Notes under the pieces: generated by a model | What the model was told of the DNA's origin: nothing | Databases searched by the model: none | Seen by the model: only the letters and a program-made list of their open reading frames with translations | NCBI GenBank assembly: GCA_030848705.1 | Contig: CM061238.1 | Location: 73,246,685 to 73,310,684 of the forward strand | Direction of reading: 5' to 3' | DNA from: Heracleum sosnowskyi | Lineage: Eukaryota > Streptophyta > Magnoliopsida > Apiales > Apiaceae | Length of the DNA: 64,000 nucleotides | Shown: in pieces, positions 45,645-55,207 of the stretch | How positions within the stretch are numbered: position 1 is the first letter of the stretch | Layout of the letters: each line of letters starts with the position of its first letter | Program-made: the position numbers and the translations under genes

Positions 45645-48600
45645 TTTGGGTTTATTGTGTGCAGGGAGACAAAAGGAATCTTTGGTACTTGGATAGTGGT
45701 TGTTCAAGACACATGACTGGTGATTCTACCCTGCTCACAGAGTTTCAGGAAAGAGCTGGCCCTTGTATTGCTTTTGGAGATGACAGCAAAGGCTACACAA
45801 AGGGATATGGCTTGATTTCAAAAGAGAATGTCATCATAGATGAGGTTGCATTGGTGGATGGTCTTAAGCACAACTTGCTTAGTATCAGCCAACTTTGTGA
45901 CAAAGGATTTTTAGTTACTTTTTCGAAAGAAGCCTGTGTTGTTTCTAAAGGAGGAAACAACAATGTGGTAATGACTGGATTCAGAAGAGGGAATGTGTAC
46001 ATTGCTGACTTTAGTAGCACAAGTTCAGAAACCATCACCTGTCTTTTCAGCAAGGCAAGCAAAGATGAAAGTTGGTTATGGCACAAGAAATTATCCCATC
46101 TGAATTTCAAAGTTATGAATGATTTGGTGAGAAAGGATCTTTCTAGAGGAATTCCACAAGTGGAATTTTCCAAGGATGGTTTGTGTGATGCCTGTCAAAA
46201 AGGGAAACAGAAGAAGGCATCATTCAAAAGCAAGACAGAGTCATCAATTGTCCAGCAGCCTGAATTACTTCATATGGACCTATTTGGCCCTGTAAATGTT
46301 ATGTCCATCTCAAAGAAGAAATACTGTCTTGTGATTGTTGATGATTTTTCTAGATTTACATGGACTTTCTTTTTGCACTCTAAAGATGAGGCAAGTGAAA
46401 TCATTATCAATCACATCAAGATGGTAAGCAATCATCCTGATTTCAAAGTAAGAAGGATTAGGAGTGACAATGAGACAGAATTCAAGAATTCGAGCATGAA
46501 GGTGTTCTGTGAAGAAAATGGTATTTTGCATGAGTTTTCTGCAGCAAGAACACCACAGCAAAATGGTGTAGTTGAAAGGAAAAACAGAACACTTATTGAA
46601 GCTGCAAGGACAATGCTAGATGAATCAAAGTTACCTACATATTTTTGGGCTGAGGCAGTTAACACAGCTTGCTTTACTCAAAATATTTCTTTGATTAATC
46701 AGGCCAAGGGAATGACCCCTTATCATCTACTCAAAAGAAAGAAGCCACTATTAGATTTTCTTCATGTCTTTGGATGCAAGTGCTTTGTTCTGAGAAATCA
46801 AGCTGAGCATTTGGGGAAATTTGAAGCAAAGGCAGATGAAGCAATATTTGTGGGATATGCAGCAGGGAAAGCTTACAGAGTCTATAATCTCAGAATCAAC
46901 ATTGTTATGGAATCTGTACATGTTGTTTTTGATGATCTCAAAATACAAGGTCTCTGTGATGAAGGTTTCCATGAAAGTCTCTCTTTTGAGAATGAGGAAG
47001 GAGAACAAGTGAATCATGATAAGGCTACTGAGAAACAGCCTAAAGTTGTTGTATCTAGCACAGATGAAAGCAGCAGTGAAGATGAAATTGCTGCATTAAG
47101 GTTAAAAAGGATAGCAGCTAGCAGAACAAATGGTCATTTCGTTGACAGTCATGATGGTGGATTCGTTGACAGTCAGAATGGGCGTTTCGTTGACAGCCAA
47201 AACGGTCATACCGTTGATAGTCATAGGAATGCTTCTAGAAGTGATCAATTAGGGACAACAAACTCAGGGGGAGTTTCTCAAGGACAAATATCCAATCAAG
47301 GCAATCATGATCATGAAGCTACGTCTTCAAGAGCAAATCTACCTCCCTCAAGGAAATGGACTAAAGATCATCCCTTTGAACTTATTATAGGTGATGTTTC
47401 TTCAAAAGTCCAAACTAGAAGAGCAACTCAAGAAGAATGTCTATATAGTAGCTTTCTGTCTCAAGATGAGCCAAAGAAAGTTGAGGATGCACTTCTAGAT
47501 CCAGATTGGGTTTTAGCCATGCAAGAAGAGCTAAACCAATTTGAGAGAAACAATGTTTGGAAGCTGGTGCCCAGGCCTAATGACAGGAGTGTTATAGGCA
47601 CAAAGTGGGTGTTCAGAAACAAGATGGATGAAAATGGCATAGTCACAAGGAACAAAGCTAGACTGGTTGCAAAAGGCTACTCACAGGAAGAGGGAATTGA
47701 TTTTGATGAAACCTTTGCTCCTGTTGCAAGACTAGAAGCAATAAGGATTTTCCTAGCCTATGCAGCCCATGCCAATTTCAAAGTCTATCAAATGGATGTG
47801 AAGAGTGCTTTTCTGAATGGAGAATTGGAAGAGGAGGTGTATGTAAGTCAACCTCCTGGTTTTGAAGATGATGATTTTCCAGACTATGTGTACTTCCTTC
47901 TCAAAGCACTCTATGGTTTGAAACAAGCACCTAGAGCCTGGTATGACACTCTCTCACAGTTCCTCCTTGAGAATCATTTCACTAGAGGTACTGTAGATAA
48001 AACTCTTTTTCACAGGGTTGTAAATGGCTCTACTTTACTTGTTCAAATTTATGTAGATGATATAATCTTTGGGTCTACAGATGTGAAACTTTGTCAAAAG
48101 TTTGCCAAGCTTATGCAAAGTAAATATGAAATGAGCATGATGGGAGAATTAACTTACTTTCTTGGTCTTCAAGTAAAGCAAGTTAATGAAGGCATTTTCA
48201 TTAGTCAAACAAAATACATTCATGATTTATTAAAGAAATTTAACCTAATGGAATGCTCTACTGCCAAAACTCCCATGCCTACTGCCACCAAACTTGAATT
48301 GAATACTAAGGAAAAATCTGTGGACATTTCAAGTTACAGAGGCATGGTAGGCTCACTTTTATATTTAACAGCTAGTAGACCTGATATTATGTTTGCTACA
48401 TGTCTATGTGCTAGATTTCAGGCTGATCCTAGAGAATCCCATTTAGTTGCTATTAAAAGAATTTTCAGATATCTCAAAGGAACACCAAACCTTGGCATTT
48501 GGTATCCTAGAGAATCTGGTTTTGAACTAATTGGTTATTCAGATGCAGATTTTGCAGGATGTAAAATTGACAGGAAAAGTACAACTGGAACCTGTCAATT

Positions 48601-48994
48601 CCTAGGAAACAAGCTTGTGTCATGGTTCAGCAAGAAACAAAACTCAGTTTCTACCTCCACAGCTGAGGCTGAGTATATTGCAGCTGGAAGTTGTTGTGCA
48701 CAGATTTTATGGATGAAGAATCAACTTCTTGATTATGGATTAAGAGTTGAGAAAATTCCTATTTTCTGTGACAACACTAGTGCCATTGCCATTACTGAAA
48801 ATCCAGTGCAGCATTCAAGGACCAAGCACATTGACATCAAGTACCATTTCATTAGAGAACATGTTATGAATGGTACTGTGGAGTTACATTTTGTTCCAAG
48901 TGAACAACAACTTGCAGACATCTTTACCAAGCCACTTGATGAATCAACATTCTCAAGATTAGTAAGTGAGCTAGGTATGCTAAATTTCTCTTAA
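45623..48994 (+). CDS. Pol polyprotein of element C (protease, integrase, RT, RNase H), open
   Basis: The pol frame overlaps the gag end by 22 bases in the -1 frame and has no ATG near its start (45623 is a TTG), so expression needs frameshifting, re-initiation or splicing. In residues counted from 45623: protease [11 protein letters not shown] at 24; pre-integrase [10 protein letters not shown] near 152 and CDACQKGKQ near 188; integrase Asp in HMDLFGPVN near 217, SDNETEF near 279 (Gly of the usual NGTEF is Glu here) and catalytic Glu in VVERKNRT near 315; linker with four FVDS units at about 506-535; [11 protein letters not shown] near 810; RNase [20 protein letters not shown] near 970 and [12 protein letters not shown] near 1050. 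No stops. The N-G to N-E change beside the second catalytic Asp might impair integration. Confidence 0.92.
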   Translation: MGTKINLIWVYCVQGDKRNLWYLDSGCSRHMTGDSTLLTEFQERAGPCIAFGDDSKGYTKGYGLISKENVIIDEVALVDGLKHNLLSISQLCDKGFLVTFSKEACVVSKGGNNNVVMTGFRRGNVYIADFSSTSSETITCLFSKASKDESWLWHKKLSHLNFKVMNDLVRKDLSRGIPQVEFSKDGLCDACQKGKQKKASFKSKTESSIVQQPELLHMDLFGPVNVMSISKKKYCLVIVDDFSRFTWTFFLHSKDEASEIIINHIKMVSNHPDFKVRRIRSDNETEFKNSSMKVFCEENGILHEFSAARTPQQNGVVERKNRTLIEAARTMLDESKLPTYFWAEAVNTACFTQNISLINQAKGMTPYHLLKRKKPLLDFLHVFGCKCFVLRNQAEHLGKFEAKADEAIFVGYAAGKAYRVYNLRINIVMESVHVVFDDLKIQGLCDEGFHESLSFENEEGEQVNHDKATEKQPKVVVSSTDESSSEDEIAALRLKRIAASRTNGHFVDSHDGGFVDSQNGRFVDSQNGHTVDSHRNASRSDQLGTTNSGGVSQGQISNQGNHDHEATSSRANLPPSRKWTKDHPFELIIGDVSSKVQTRRATQEECLYSSFLSQDEPKKVEDALLDPDWVLAMQEELNQFERNNVWKLVPRPNDRSVIGTKWVFRNKMDENGIVTRNKARLVAKGYSQEEGIDFDETFAPVARLEAIRIFLAYAAHANFKVYQMDVKSAFLNGELEEEVYVSQPPGFEDDDFPDYVYFLLKALYGLKQAPRAWYDTLSQFLLENHFTRGTVDKTLFHRVVNGSTLLVQIYVDDIIFGSTDVKLCQKFAKLMQSKYEMSMMGELTYFLGLQVKQVNEGIFISQTKYIHDLLKKFNLMECSTAKTPMPTATKLELNTKEKSVDISSYRGMVGSLLYLTASRPDIMFATCLCARFQADPRESHLVAIKRIFRYLKGTPNLGIWYPRESGFELIGYSDADFAGCKIDRKSTTGTCQFLGNKLVSWFSKKQNSVSTSTAEAEYIAAGSCCAQILWMKNQLLDYGLRVEKIPIFCDNTSAIAITENPVQHSRTKHIDIKYHFIREHVMNGTVELHFVPSEQQLADIFTKPLDESTFSRLVSELGMLNFS
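47139..47227 (+). repeat. Four tandem C-family words in the IN-RT linker
   Basis: TTTCGTTGACAGTC, ATTCGTTGACAGTC, TTTCGTTGACAGCC and ACCGTTGATAGTC are spaced about 24 bases apart and encode F-V-D-S plus four residues each (for example FVDSQNGR). The matching linker of element B carries its own family word. Confidence 0.9.
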
Positions 48995-49534
48995 TTATTT
49001 TTGAGATATTTGCAAGTTAAAATGCAGCCAGAAACTTGCTATGTTTTTCTGTGAATTAATTTTCTTAGGAAAAAGTGAAATTTTGTCTAAGTCAAAATTA
49101 CTATGTCAACGAAACGAACCATTTCGTTGACAGTCTTAGCAGTTTTCTGGGTGTTTCGTTGATAGCTCTTTTATATCAACGAAACGCAGCTTTATCAACG
49201 AAATAAGACGGGACTTTAACCGCCCAATCCTGATTCGTTGATTTAGCGCTTTTAATCTGAACCGTTGTAATTTGACACGTCTTTTACCACGATCTATGCA
49301 TACACCCCTGTAAGTATAAATCATGGTAATACTTTAAAAGTAACGGTTATATTTTTAAGCCAATCCAGTATTTTACATTTATTATTGGATTCATTTTCTG
49401 AGAATTTTTGGGGGAGTATTTAAGAAATTTTATTTTCATTATTTCTTTTTACCTGTTCTCAAAAATTCCAAAGGCTTTTTCTCTCTTCTTCTCTCTAACA
49501 AGCAATTCAGTTCGAAGCTTTCCTTTAATCAACA
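48995..49534 (+). other. Pol-env spacer of element C with word cluster
   Basis: No ORF in sense. Six copies of the C-family word lie between 49105 and 49245, including the perfect 10-bp inverted pair GTCAACGAAA (49105-49114) and TTTCGTTGAC (49122-49131). GGGGGAG (49410-49416) next to TATTTAA (49418-49424) lies about 115 bases before the env-like ATG and may be an internal polypurine tract and promoter. Confidence 0.6.
49418..49424 (+). promoter_or_regulatory. Possible internal promoter (TATTTAA) before env-like ORF of C
   Basis: TATTTAA lies 111 bases before the ATG, followed by a CT-rich leader without ATG (49455-49500). Splicing from the LTR transcript is the alternative way to express this ORF. 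Confidence 0.3.
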
Positions 49535-52500
49535 ATGGCACCTATAGTCAAGCTTATGTCTGCTGGAGGGTTCATCTATGAGAAGAACAACTCCATCCCT
49601 TTTGTTGTCAAGGAAAACCCGAACAGCCTGTTCTTCAAAATGATGGATTTCATGAAGAATTGCAAGTTGAGCTATGCAATGTTTCACTCTACACCACTCT
49701 ACAATGAGATAATCCAGGAAATTTGGACCTCATGTGAGTATAGTGGAACAAACTGCACACTACAATTCACCCTTCAAGGTAATGAGTACATAGTTAATTC
49801 TGATGTTTTGCAAGCATGTTTACATATTCCTGATAATAACTATGATGCTTTGCCTACTAACACTGAAATAACTACCATGCTAAATTCTATAAACTACTCT
49901 TTGCCTACTGATAATCTGGGTAGAATAATTAGGAGAGGTTTGGTTAGGGAATACAGTTATTTAGCTGATGCATTCATTAAGGTCTTTTCTGGAAAGATTA
50001 GTAATTTTGATGCATTAACTAACTCTATGTTAATTCTCCTAACCATGCTTCTAAATGATAGATATCACAACTTTAGCACCCAACTTATGTATGAAATTGG
50101 TGCTAAGTTGGGTGACAAAGCAAATAGGAAGAAAAATATCTATTATGCTAGGTTTCTGATGATGTTGGCTAACCATGTTAGTCCAGCACCATTAGTTATC
50201 TCTAACCCTAATGCCAGGTTTGAGTGCTTTGTGCAAGAAAAGAGAGTATTGACAGACATACTGAGGCTGAACCACAATGGTGATGTTCCAGTGGTGTATC
50301 TGCCAATCATTGAGGTAACTACTACTATCCCTGTTAGTGTAGCTAACACCTCTACTGTTTTACCTTCCAATGTTGCTATGGAGTCTGTAGCTGTGACCCA
50401 ACAGGCTCCTGCCCTAGCAACAAAACCAAAATCAAAGAAATCCTCCAAGCCAACCTCGGGTGCTTCTCAAAAGGCACCTGTTGTAAAAACTACCACACAA
50501 CCTAAGGGGAGTGAGTCTGGAGTTGTGAGAGGTGAGGGAAGGGGTGAACATCAAAGAAACCCCAAGGATAAGGAAGGACAGGTTAGTGTGTACCAGCCAA
50601 GCCCCATTGTGTCTTCCCAACAAGGCACAATGAGTAACATGGATTTAAACACAAGTCTAATTGCATCCTCCCAAAAGGATGTGATTATTGAAACAAGCTC
50701 TCCTCCTAGAGCACAGTCCAAAAGGGTAAGGGACACTTCAAGCCCACAGTCTACATTTTCCCAATACCAAAGGAGAGTGAAGCAAAAGTCCAAGGGTACA
50801 CAGGGTGCACACACACTGGAAGCAACACTTCCAGTTTCTCAAATTCAGTTTGATGTAACCCCTATCATTTCTCTGGGGTTACAGTCCCATTCTCTAAACA
50901 TCAATCTTGAATTATCTCCATCAAATTCACCAACTCAATCTTTAGATGTGGACATGATCCATACATCTATTCCTGATTCTCCAACTCTAATCTTGGAGAA
51001 GCCCCACTCTGAAGCTGGTGGCCATCACTTGTTAAGTGATTTGTTGGGCCATCAACCAATTTTTCCTGAAGTTGCAAGGGGATCTGTGGACCAATCTTTA
51101 AAATCAATCACCACAGACTCTACTGTAATTTCTCATTCTCAAAGTGCTTTCTTGACTTCATCAACGAAACAGTCTATTTCGTTGACAAGTGTTTCTCCAT
51201 CAACGGTATCCATACCGTTGACAGTTCAAACTACCATTCCGTTGATAGTTCACTCTGCACCTTTAATTGAAAATCAAGTTGTTCCCACAACTAGTGCAGA
51301 TGATCTAGTGGTAGTTGAGACACTTCTAGGACTGAGAGGGAGTGAAACTGAGAGGCTGGCTTGCAGCCAGGCAAAAGGAGAGAATGTGAGTGAGAGGCTG
51401 GCTATTTCTTCCAGCCAGGCAAAAGGAGAGATTGAGAGTTCCACCTTAGAAGGTGAAGGTGAGGGTGTGAGAGGTGTGAGCCATGGGGAGCCCATGATGC
51501 AAGAACAGAGTGGAGAGAGAGAAGGGACTACAGGAGTAATAAGGATGGAAGCAGTCATTGCTAGTGAGTTAATGGAGGTCAGTGAGGGAGAAAGGGAACT
51601 TACTTTCCAAGAAGTTTATCAACAAACTCTGGATAGTATTTCCCTGGATCCTGAGACCTTTACTCATCCTGTGTCAGCCTATCAAGTTTTGGCTCAACAG
51701 GGCAATGTGGAGGCAGAGAGGTCACTACAACTAATTCACACAACTGCATCAATGCAAAGAGCAAAGGATGCCTTGACCAATCTACCTCCAGGGGCTGAAG
51801 CAAGTGGAGAATTTGATTTTTCTGATAATGAGGATAGCTTTGGTGACATTCTACAGGTGGCCACTACTGCACAGACTGGGACTTCTGTGGTGCCTCCTAC
51901 ACCAAACTGGCTTTCTCAAGATATGCATGGTAGATGCAATTTGGATGCTGCCATCACAAGGCAGTACAATGAAGCATATCTAGCTCATGAGTCTGCAGGA
52001 GCAAGGGACAAGAAATTCTACAAAGCCATCATGGATTCTCTGGAAATTCAAAGGCTACAAATGTTGCAGACAAGGATTGAGGCTACAGAAATCAAGGACT
52101 CAATTAGCAACCTTAGGGCTGCTACTGACAGGAGGCTAGATGAAAAGCTTCCTCTTCACACTGTCTCCAGGATGACAAGGTTTTTCACCAAGGAACCTGA
52201 AGTGTCTTCATCTTTGAAAACTCTTTCCTCTAGAGTGGACAAAGTTGAGGCTACACTTAGTCACATGCAAAAGGAGCAGGAGAAGCAAACTCAGCTACTC
52301 ACCCAGCTTCTGGCAGCTCAAGGGCTCCCTATCATCTCACTTGATGCTAACAAAAAGGGGGAGAAATCTAAGGAGCTAGACATTCAGATTACAAAGGTTA
52401 TGGTCCCAGCCATCTCCTTACCAGACGAGCCATTAGCAATGGGGGAGTTTCCAAAGAAGAAAAAGGACAGTATTGACCTGATCCAGGAAGCCTCTTTGAG

Positions 52501-54001
52501 GATGAAACTTGCAGAACAAATCAAGGATCACTGGTCAAATATTGAAGCAAAGGTCAAGAAGCTAGCTGACACTAAAAAGGTATCATCTGTACAAGCTACT
52601 TCAATACCACCATCAACAAATGAAATGGTGACAGTGCAAATGGAGCCACAATTCAGGAGTTCCTATGTCATGGAACCCCTTCAGCATGGAGTCCTTCAAG
52701 ATTCAAGGAATGAGAAAGGACAAGCTTCATGTTTGAAGAATGTGGATGCAAGAGGGATATCTCCAGTATCTCCCATAAAACCCAAAGGCAAGAACATAGA
52801 AAGGATAGCTTATCCTCCACCAAAGCCAGATGAGTTCAAAGTCTTAGGGAAGCTGATCAAGGAGAGCAAAGAAAGCAATCATCCAAGCATAAGGAACAAG
52901 AGGGCACTCATCTACAGGGATAACAAGGAAATCTACATTTGGGTTGGTCACCCAAATTTTGCTAAGTCCAAAGCTGAAGAGAGTGAAAGGGCAGCAATGC
53001 AAGCTCTTGCAGTTGCTCAATCACTTGAAGATGAAGAAGCCCTACAGGAAGAAAAGGCCAAGGATAAAGCTAAGGAAGCTGGAAAGAAGAAGAGAACAAG
53101 TCAGCCAAAGGCTAGAGCTAAGAGGAATCTGAACTTTGATGAAGATGATTCTCAAGAAACTGCTCAAGACTCTTCCACAACAAGTGCACATCAAATTCCT
53201 GGTGATCTACCTATTGAGGGAAAGTTGGCTTGTGATCCTGCACATCCTGTCAATTTTCATGATCATCCAATCATGCCAAAAGAGGAACCTTTTGATTTTG
53301 ATGAAGCCTACTTTCCAAAGTTCCTGTTAGAGAAGGACCAACCAATGAAGACAAAGAAGAGGTCTGTCAAAGCAAAGCCTGTTCTTGTGAGAAAGCCACA
53401 ATCTCAAAAACCCCCTGCAAACCCAGAGGACTGCATGTACATTGCTGACATCAGGGAAGAATCCAGTCTACATCTTGACTTAGACAACCTGGTGGAAGTA
53501 AGGGGAATTGCAGCTTCTCAAAAGTTGCCTGAAAGACTAGTGTTCATATTCAAGGGAGGTAGAGAACAAGTGTGGCCTCTCTACAGAATTTTAGGAGAAG
53601 ACTATCAAACACTACTCTCAGTGTTTAGATGCTTGAAAAAGGACTTTGGTTTCACCAAAACAGCCAAGTCTGAGGTGGTCTCCAAAATCTGTCAGATAAA
53701 GGCTAGCTGGAACAAGCCTGAGGCTCTTCCCAGGATACTTAGAGTTCCCTCAACAGGAAAGAAAATCCATCTTCAACCTTATTGGATGATGGAGTTTAAG
53801 GACAAGGAGAATTGCAGAAGATTCTTCAGAATGGAAGACCAGCTGGAGAAGGCATCTAATCAAACTCTAAAGCTGATGCAATCCAAGCTTGGTGATCAAG
53901 ATGAAGAGGAGAAAATCTTCTACAGAAGGCTACAGGTCCAGATTGAGGAAAACAACTCCAAGAGAGGGAAGAAGACTATGCCACAAAGAAGTCACAGATG
54001 A
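49535..54001 (+). CDS. Env-like (third) ORF of element C, intact, function unknown
   Basis: 1,488 codons without interruption. Residues 1-250 form a conserved domain shared with element A (motif F-T-L-Q-G-N-E-Y near 80, YARFLMML near 205). Residues 260-800 are Ser/Thr/Pro/Gln-rich with a tandem duplication (SERLA...SQAKGE, 51341-51430) and five C-family words at 51161-51255. A long helical, probably coiled-coil stretch follows at about 810-930 (residues such as LSSRVDKVEATLSHMQKEQE), then Lys-Lys-Gly-Glu-Lys at about 940 over an internal polypurine tract, a basic run KKKRTSQPKARAKR near 1190, and a folded-looking C-terminus (about 1330-1488). I see no signal peptide, membrane helix or furin-type site, so envelope is only a traditional label. 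It could be a structural or nuclear-directed protein. Confidence 0.85.
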   Translation: MAPIVKLMSAGGFIYEKNNSIPFVVKENPNSLFFKMMDFMKNCKLSYAMFHSTPLYNEIIQEIWTSCEYSGTNCTLQFTLQGNEYIVNSDVLQACLHIPDNNYDALPTNTEITTMLNSINYSLPTDNLGRIIRRGLVREYSYLADAFIKVFSGKISNFDALTNSMLILLTMLLNDRYHNFSTQLMYEIGAKLGDKANRKKNIYYARFLMMLANHVSPAPLVISNPNARFECFVQEKRVLTDILRLNHNGDVPVVYLPIIEVTTTIPVSVANTSTVLPSNVAMESVAVTQQAPALATKPKSKKSSKPTSGASQKAPVVKTTTQPKGSESGVVRGEGRGEHQRNPKDKEGQVSVYQPSPIVSSQQGTMSNMDLNTSLIASSQKDVIIETSSPPRAQSKRVRDTSSPQSTFSQYQRRVKQKSKGTQGAHTLEATLPVSQIQFDVTPIISLGLQSHSLNINLELSPSNSPTQSLDVDMIHTSIPDSPTLILEKPHSEAGGHHLLSDLLGHQPIFPEVARGSVDQSLKSITTDSTVISHSQSAFLTSSTKQSISLTSVSPSTVSIPLTVQTTIPLIVHSAPLIENQVVPTTSADDLVVVETLLGLRGSETERLACSQAKGENVSERLAISSSQAKGEIESSTLEGEGEGVRGVSHGEPMMQEQSGEREGTTGVIRMEAVIASELMEVSEGERELTFQEVYQQTLDSISLDPETFTHPVSAYQVLAQQGNVEAERSLQLIHTTASMQRAKDALTNLPPGAEASGEFDFSDNEDSFGDILQVATTAQTGTSVVPPTPNWLSQDMHGRCNLDAAITRQYNEAYLAHESAGARDKKFYKAIMDSLEIQRLQMLQTRIEATEIKDSISNLRAATDRRLDEKLPLHTVSRMTRFFTKEPEVSSSLKTLSSRVDKVEATLSHMQKEQEKQTQLLTQLLAAQGLPIISLDANKKGEKSKELDIQITKVMVPAISLPDEPLAMGEFPKKKKDSIDLIQEASLRMKLAEQIKDHWSNIEAKVKKLADTKKVSSVQATSIPPSTNEMVTVQMEPQFRSSYVMEPLQHGVLQDSRNEKGQASCLKNVDARGISPVSPIKPKGKNIERIAYPPPKPDEFKVLGKLIKESKESNHPSIRNKRALIYRDNKEIYIWVGHPNFAKSKAEESERAAMQALAVAQSLEDEEALQEEKAKDKAKEAGKKKRTSQPKARAKRNLNFDEDDSQETAQDSSTTSAHQIPGDLPIEGKLACDPAHPVNFHDHPIMPKEEPFDFDEAYFPKFLLEKDQPMKTKKRSVKAKPVLVRKPQSQKPPANPEDCMYIADIREESSLHLDLDNLVEVRGIAASQKLPERLVFIFKGGREQVWPLYRILGEDYQTLLSVFRCLKKDFGFTKTAKSEVVSKICQIKASWNKPEALPRILRVPSTGKKIHLQPYWMMEFKDKENCRRFFRMEDQLEKASNQTLKLMQSKLGDQDEEEKIFYRRLQVQIEENNSKRGKKTMPQRSHR
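51161..51255 (+). repeat. C-family word hairpins inside env-like ORF
   Basis: TCAACGAAA (51161-51169) pairs with TTTCGTTGA (51177-51185), and TCAACGGTAT (51200-51209) pairs with ATACCGTTGA (51212-51221) across two bases. A fifth word follows near 51239. All are in coding sequence. Confidence 0.9.
52352..52366 (+). promoter_or_regulatory. Internal polypurine tract in env-like ORF of element C
   Basis: AAAAAGGGGGAGAAA encodes Lys-Lys-Gly-Glu-Lys, 1.8 kb before the terminal tract. The same tract and residues occur in A, B and F. Confidence 0.6.
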
Positions 54002-54187
54002 AACATTTGCTCAGACTAGAGGAGCACTTGTGGGCATTAGTCTTGTAAGTCTTGTATTTTGTCTATAAAGTTTTGAAGCTTAATACATTTTCTACTTTTG
54101 TAATTTATGATGTATCTGAGTGTTTTTGTTATCATCAAGTCTCTTGATTTATGGCTGTTATTCTATCAGTCATAAATTGGGGGAGAT
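54002..54187 (+). promoter_or_regulatory. 3' untranslated region and polypurine tract of element C
   Basis: A short AT-rich tail without ORF, ending in AAATTGGGGGAGAT (54174-54187), which abuts the 3' LTR and is the plus-strand primer. Confidence 0.85.
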
Positions 54188-55207
54188 TGTTAGGAATATG
54201 TTGTTCTTGATGATAAACATAAAACACTTAGTAGAATTTGTGTAAAGTCATTTTTGTAACTGTCAACGAAATGGCATGCTTTGCAGCATTCCGTTGACAG
54301 GAAGCTCATCAACGAAATGAGTGTTGTAGCAATTGCATTGTACAATACTTCACAGTATGATAGGCATTCTGTTATATGTTTTAGATAGGTTTTCTAAGTC
54401 ATGTTGACTAAGTACTAGATAGGCAAAATAGGTTGGTTAATTGTAAATATGTTATGCCTTGTAATTTTGTCTAAGTGAAGACATGTCAACGGTATGAAGA
54501 TTACTCTGTCAACGGTATGGAGTTTACCCGTCAACGAAACGAGGGAAACACCATCAACGGAATGAAGAATGAAGCTATCAACGAAACACATCTCCTTGCT
54601 ATCAACGAATCAATGTTGCTTTTTGAACAGTTGACAAAGTGATAGTGACAGTTTACTGAACAGATCTAAAAGGAGATATGGAAGTGTACTTTGCATTGGA
54701 AGCCATCAAAGTGGATACTGGAAATAAGGAAACATTCCAATTTCCAATAAGGCTCTTGGAAATGATTATAATGAGCATGAAGACAAAAGCAAAGATCTCC
54801 AAGGACCATTGGACAAAAGGAATGAAAAGCAAGCTACTGATGGTTACTACTATTATTCTTTAGTTTAACCAAACGTAGAATTGTAAACTTGGGATTATAT
54901 AACCAAGTGTAGCAGTTACTTTAGAAATAAGAGAAGAAACACAAATAGATAGTATTAGCTATTTTTGAGAGCAATTCTTCTCTACAACCTTGTAACTGAG
55001 CAGCTGTGTACTTTTGTATCACAGATTATTTCCGCAATAAAAACACTTCAGTTGGATCATCAAACAATCCAACTGAATTATTTATATCTTGTGTTTTTAT
55101 TTATTCAGTTCAGTTTTATTTTATAAAGTGTTTAGTTTTAAGAAAATATCAAGAATTGTATTCAACCCCCCCCTTCTACAATTCTGTTAGGTCATTTGGG
55201 AATAACA
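54188..55207 (+). repeat. 3' LTR of element C (1,020 bp)
   Basis: By eye identical to 42142-43168 except for seven fewer C in the C-tract; this accounts for the whole length difference. It carries the same nine U3 words, TATA box, poly(A) signal and terminal hairpin (55152-55185). Confidence 0.95.

Larger units (their letters stand above)
42142..55207 (+). mobile_element. Element C: complete, young Sirevirus (13,066 bp)
   Basis: Two LTRs (1,027 and 1,020 bp) that read the same by eye except for a C15 versus C8 tract, an intact primer site and polypurine tract, AAGTG target duplication, and open gag (803 codons), pol (about 1,120 codons) and env-like (1,488 codons) frames. Everything seen is compatible with an autonomous element or one that was autonomous at insertion. 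The word TCAACGAAA/TTTCGTTGA and its TCAACGGTA variant recur about 35 times in LTRs, spacer and all three ORFs. Confidence 0.95.
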
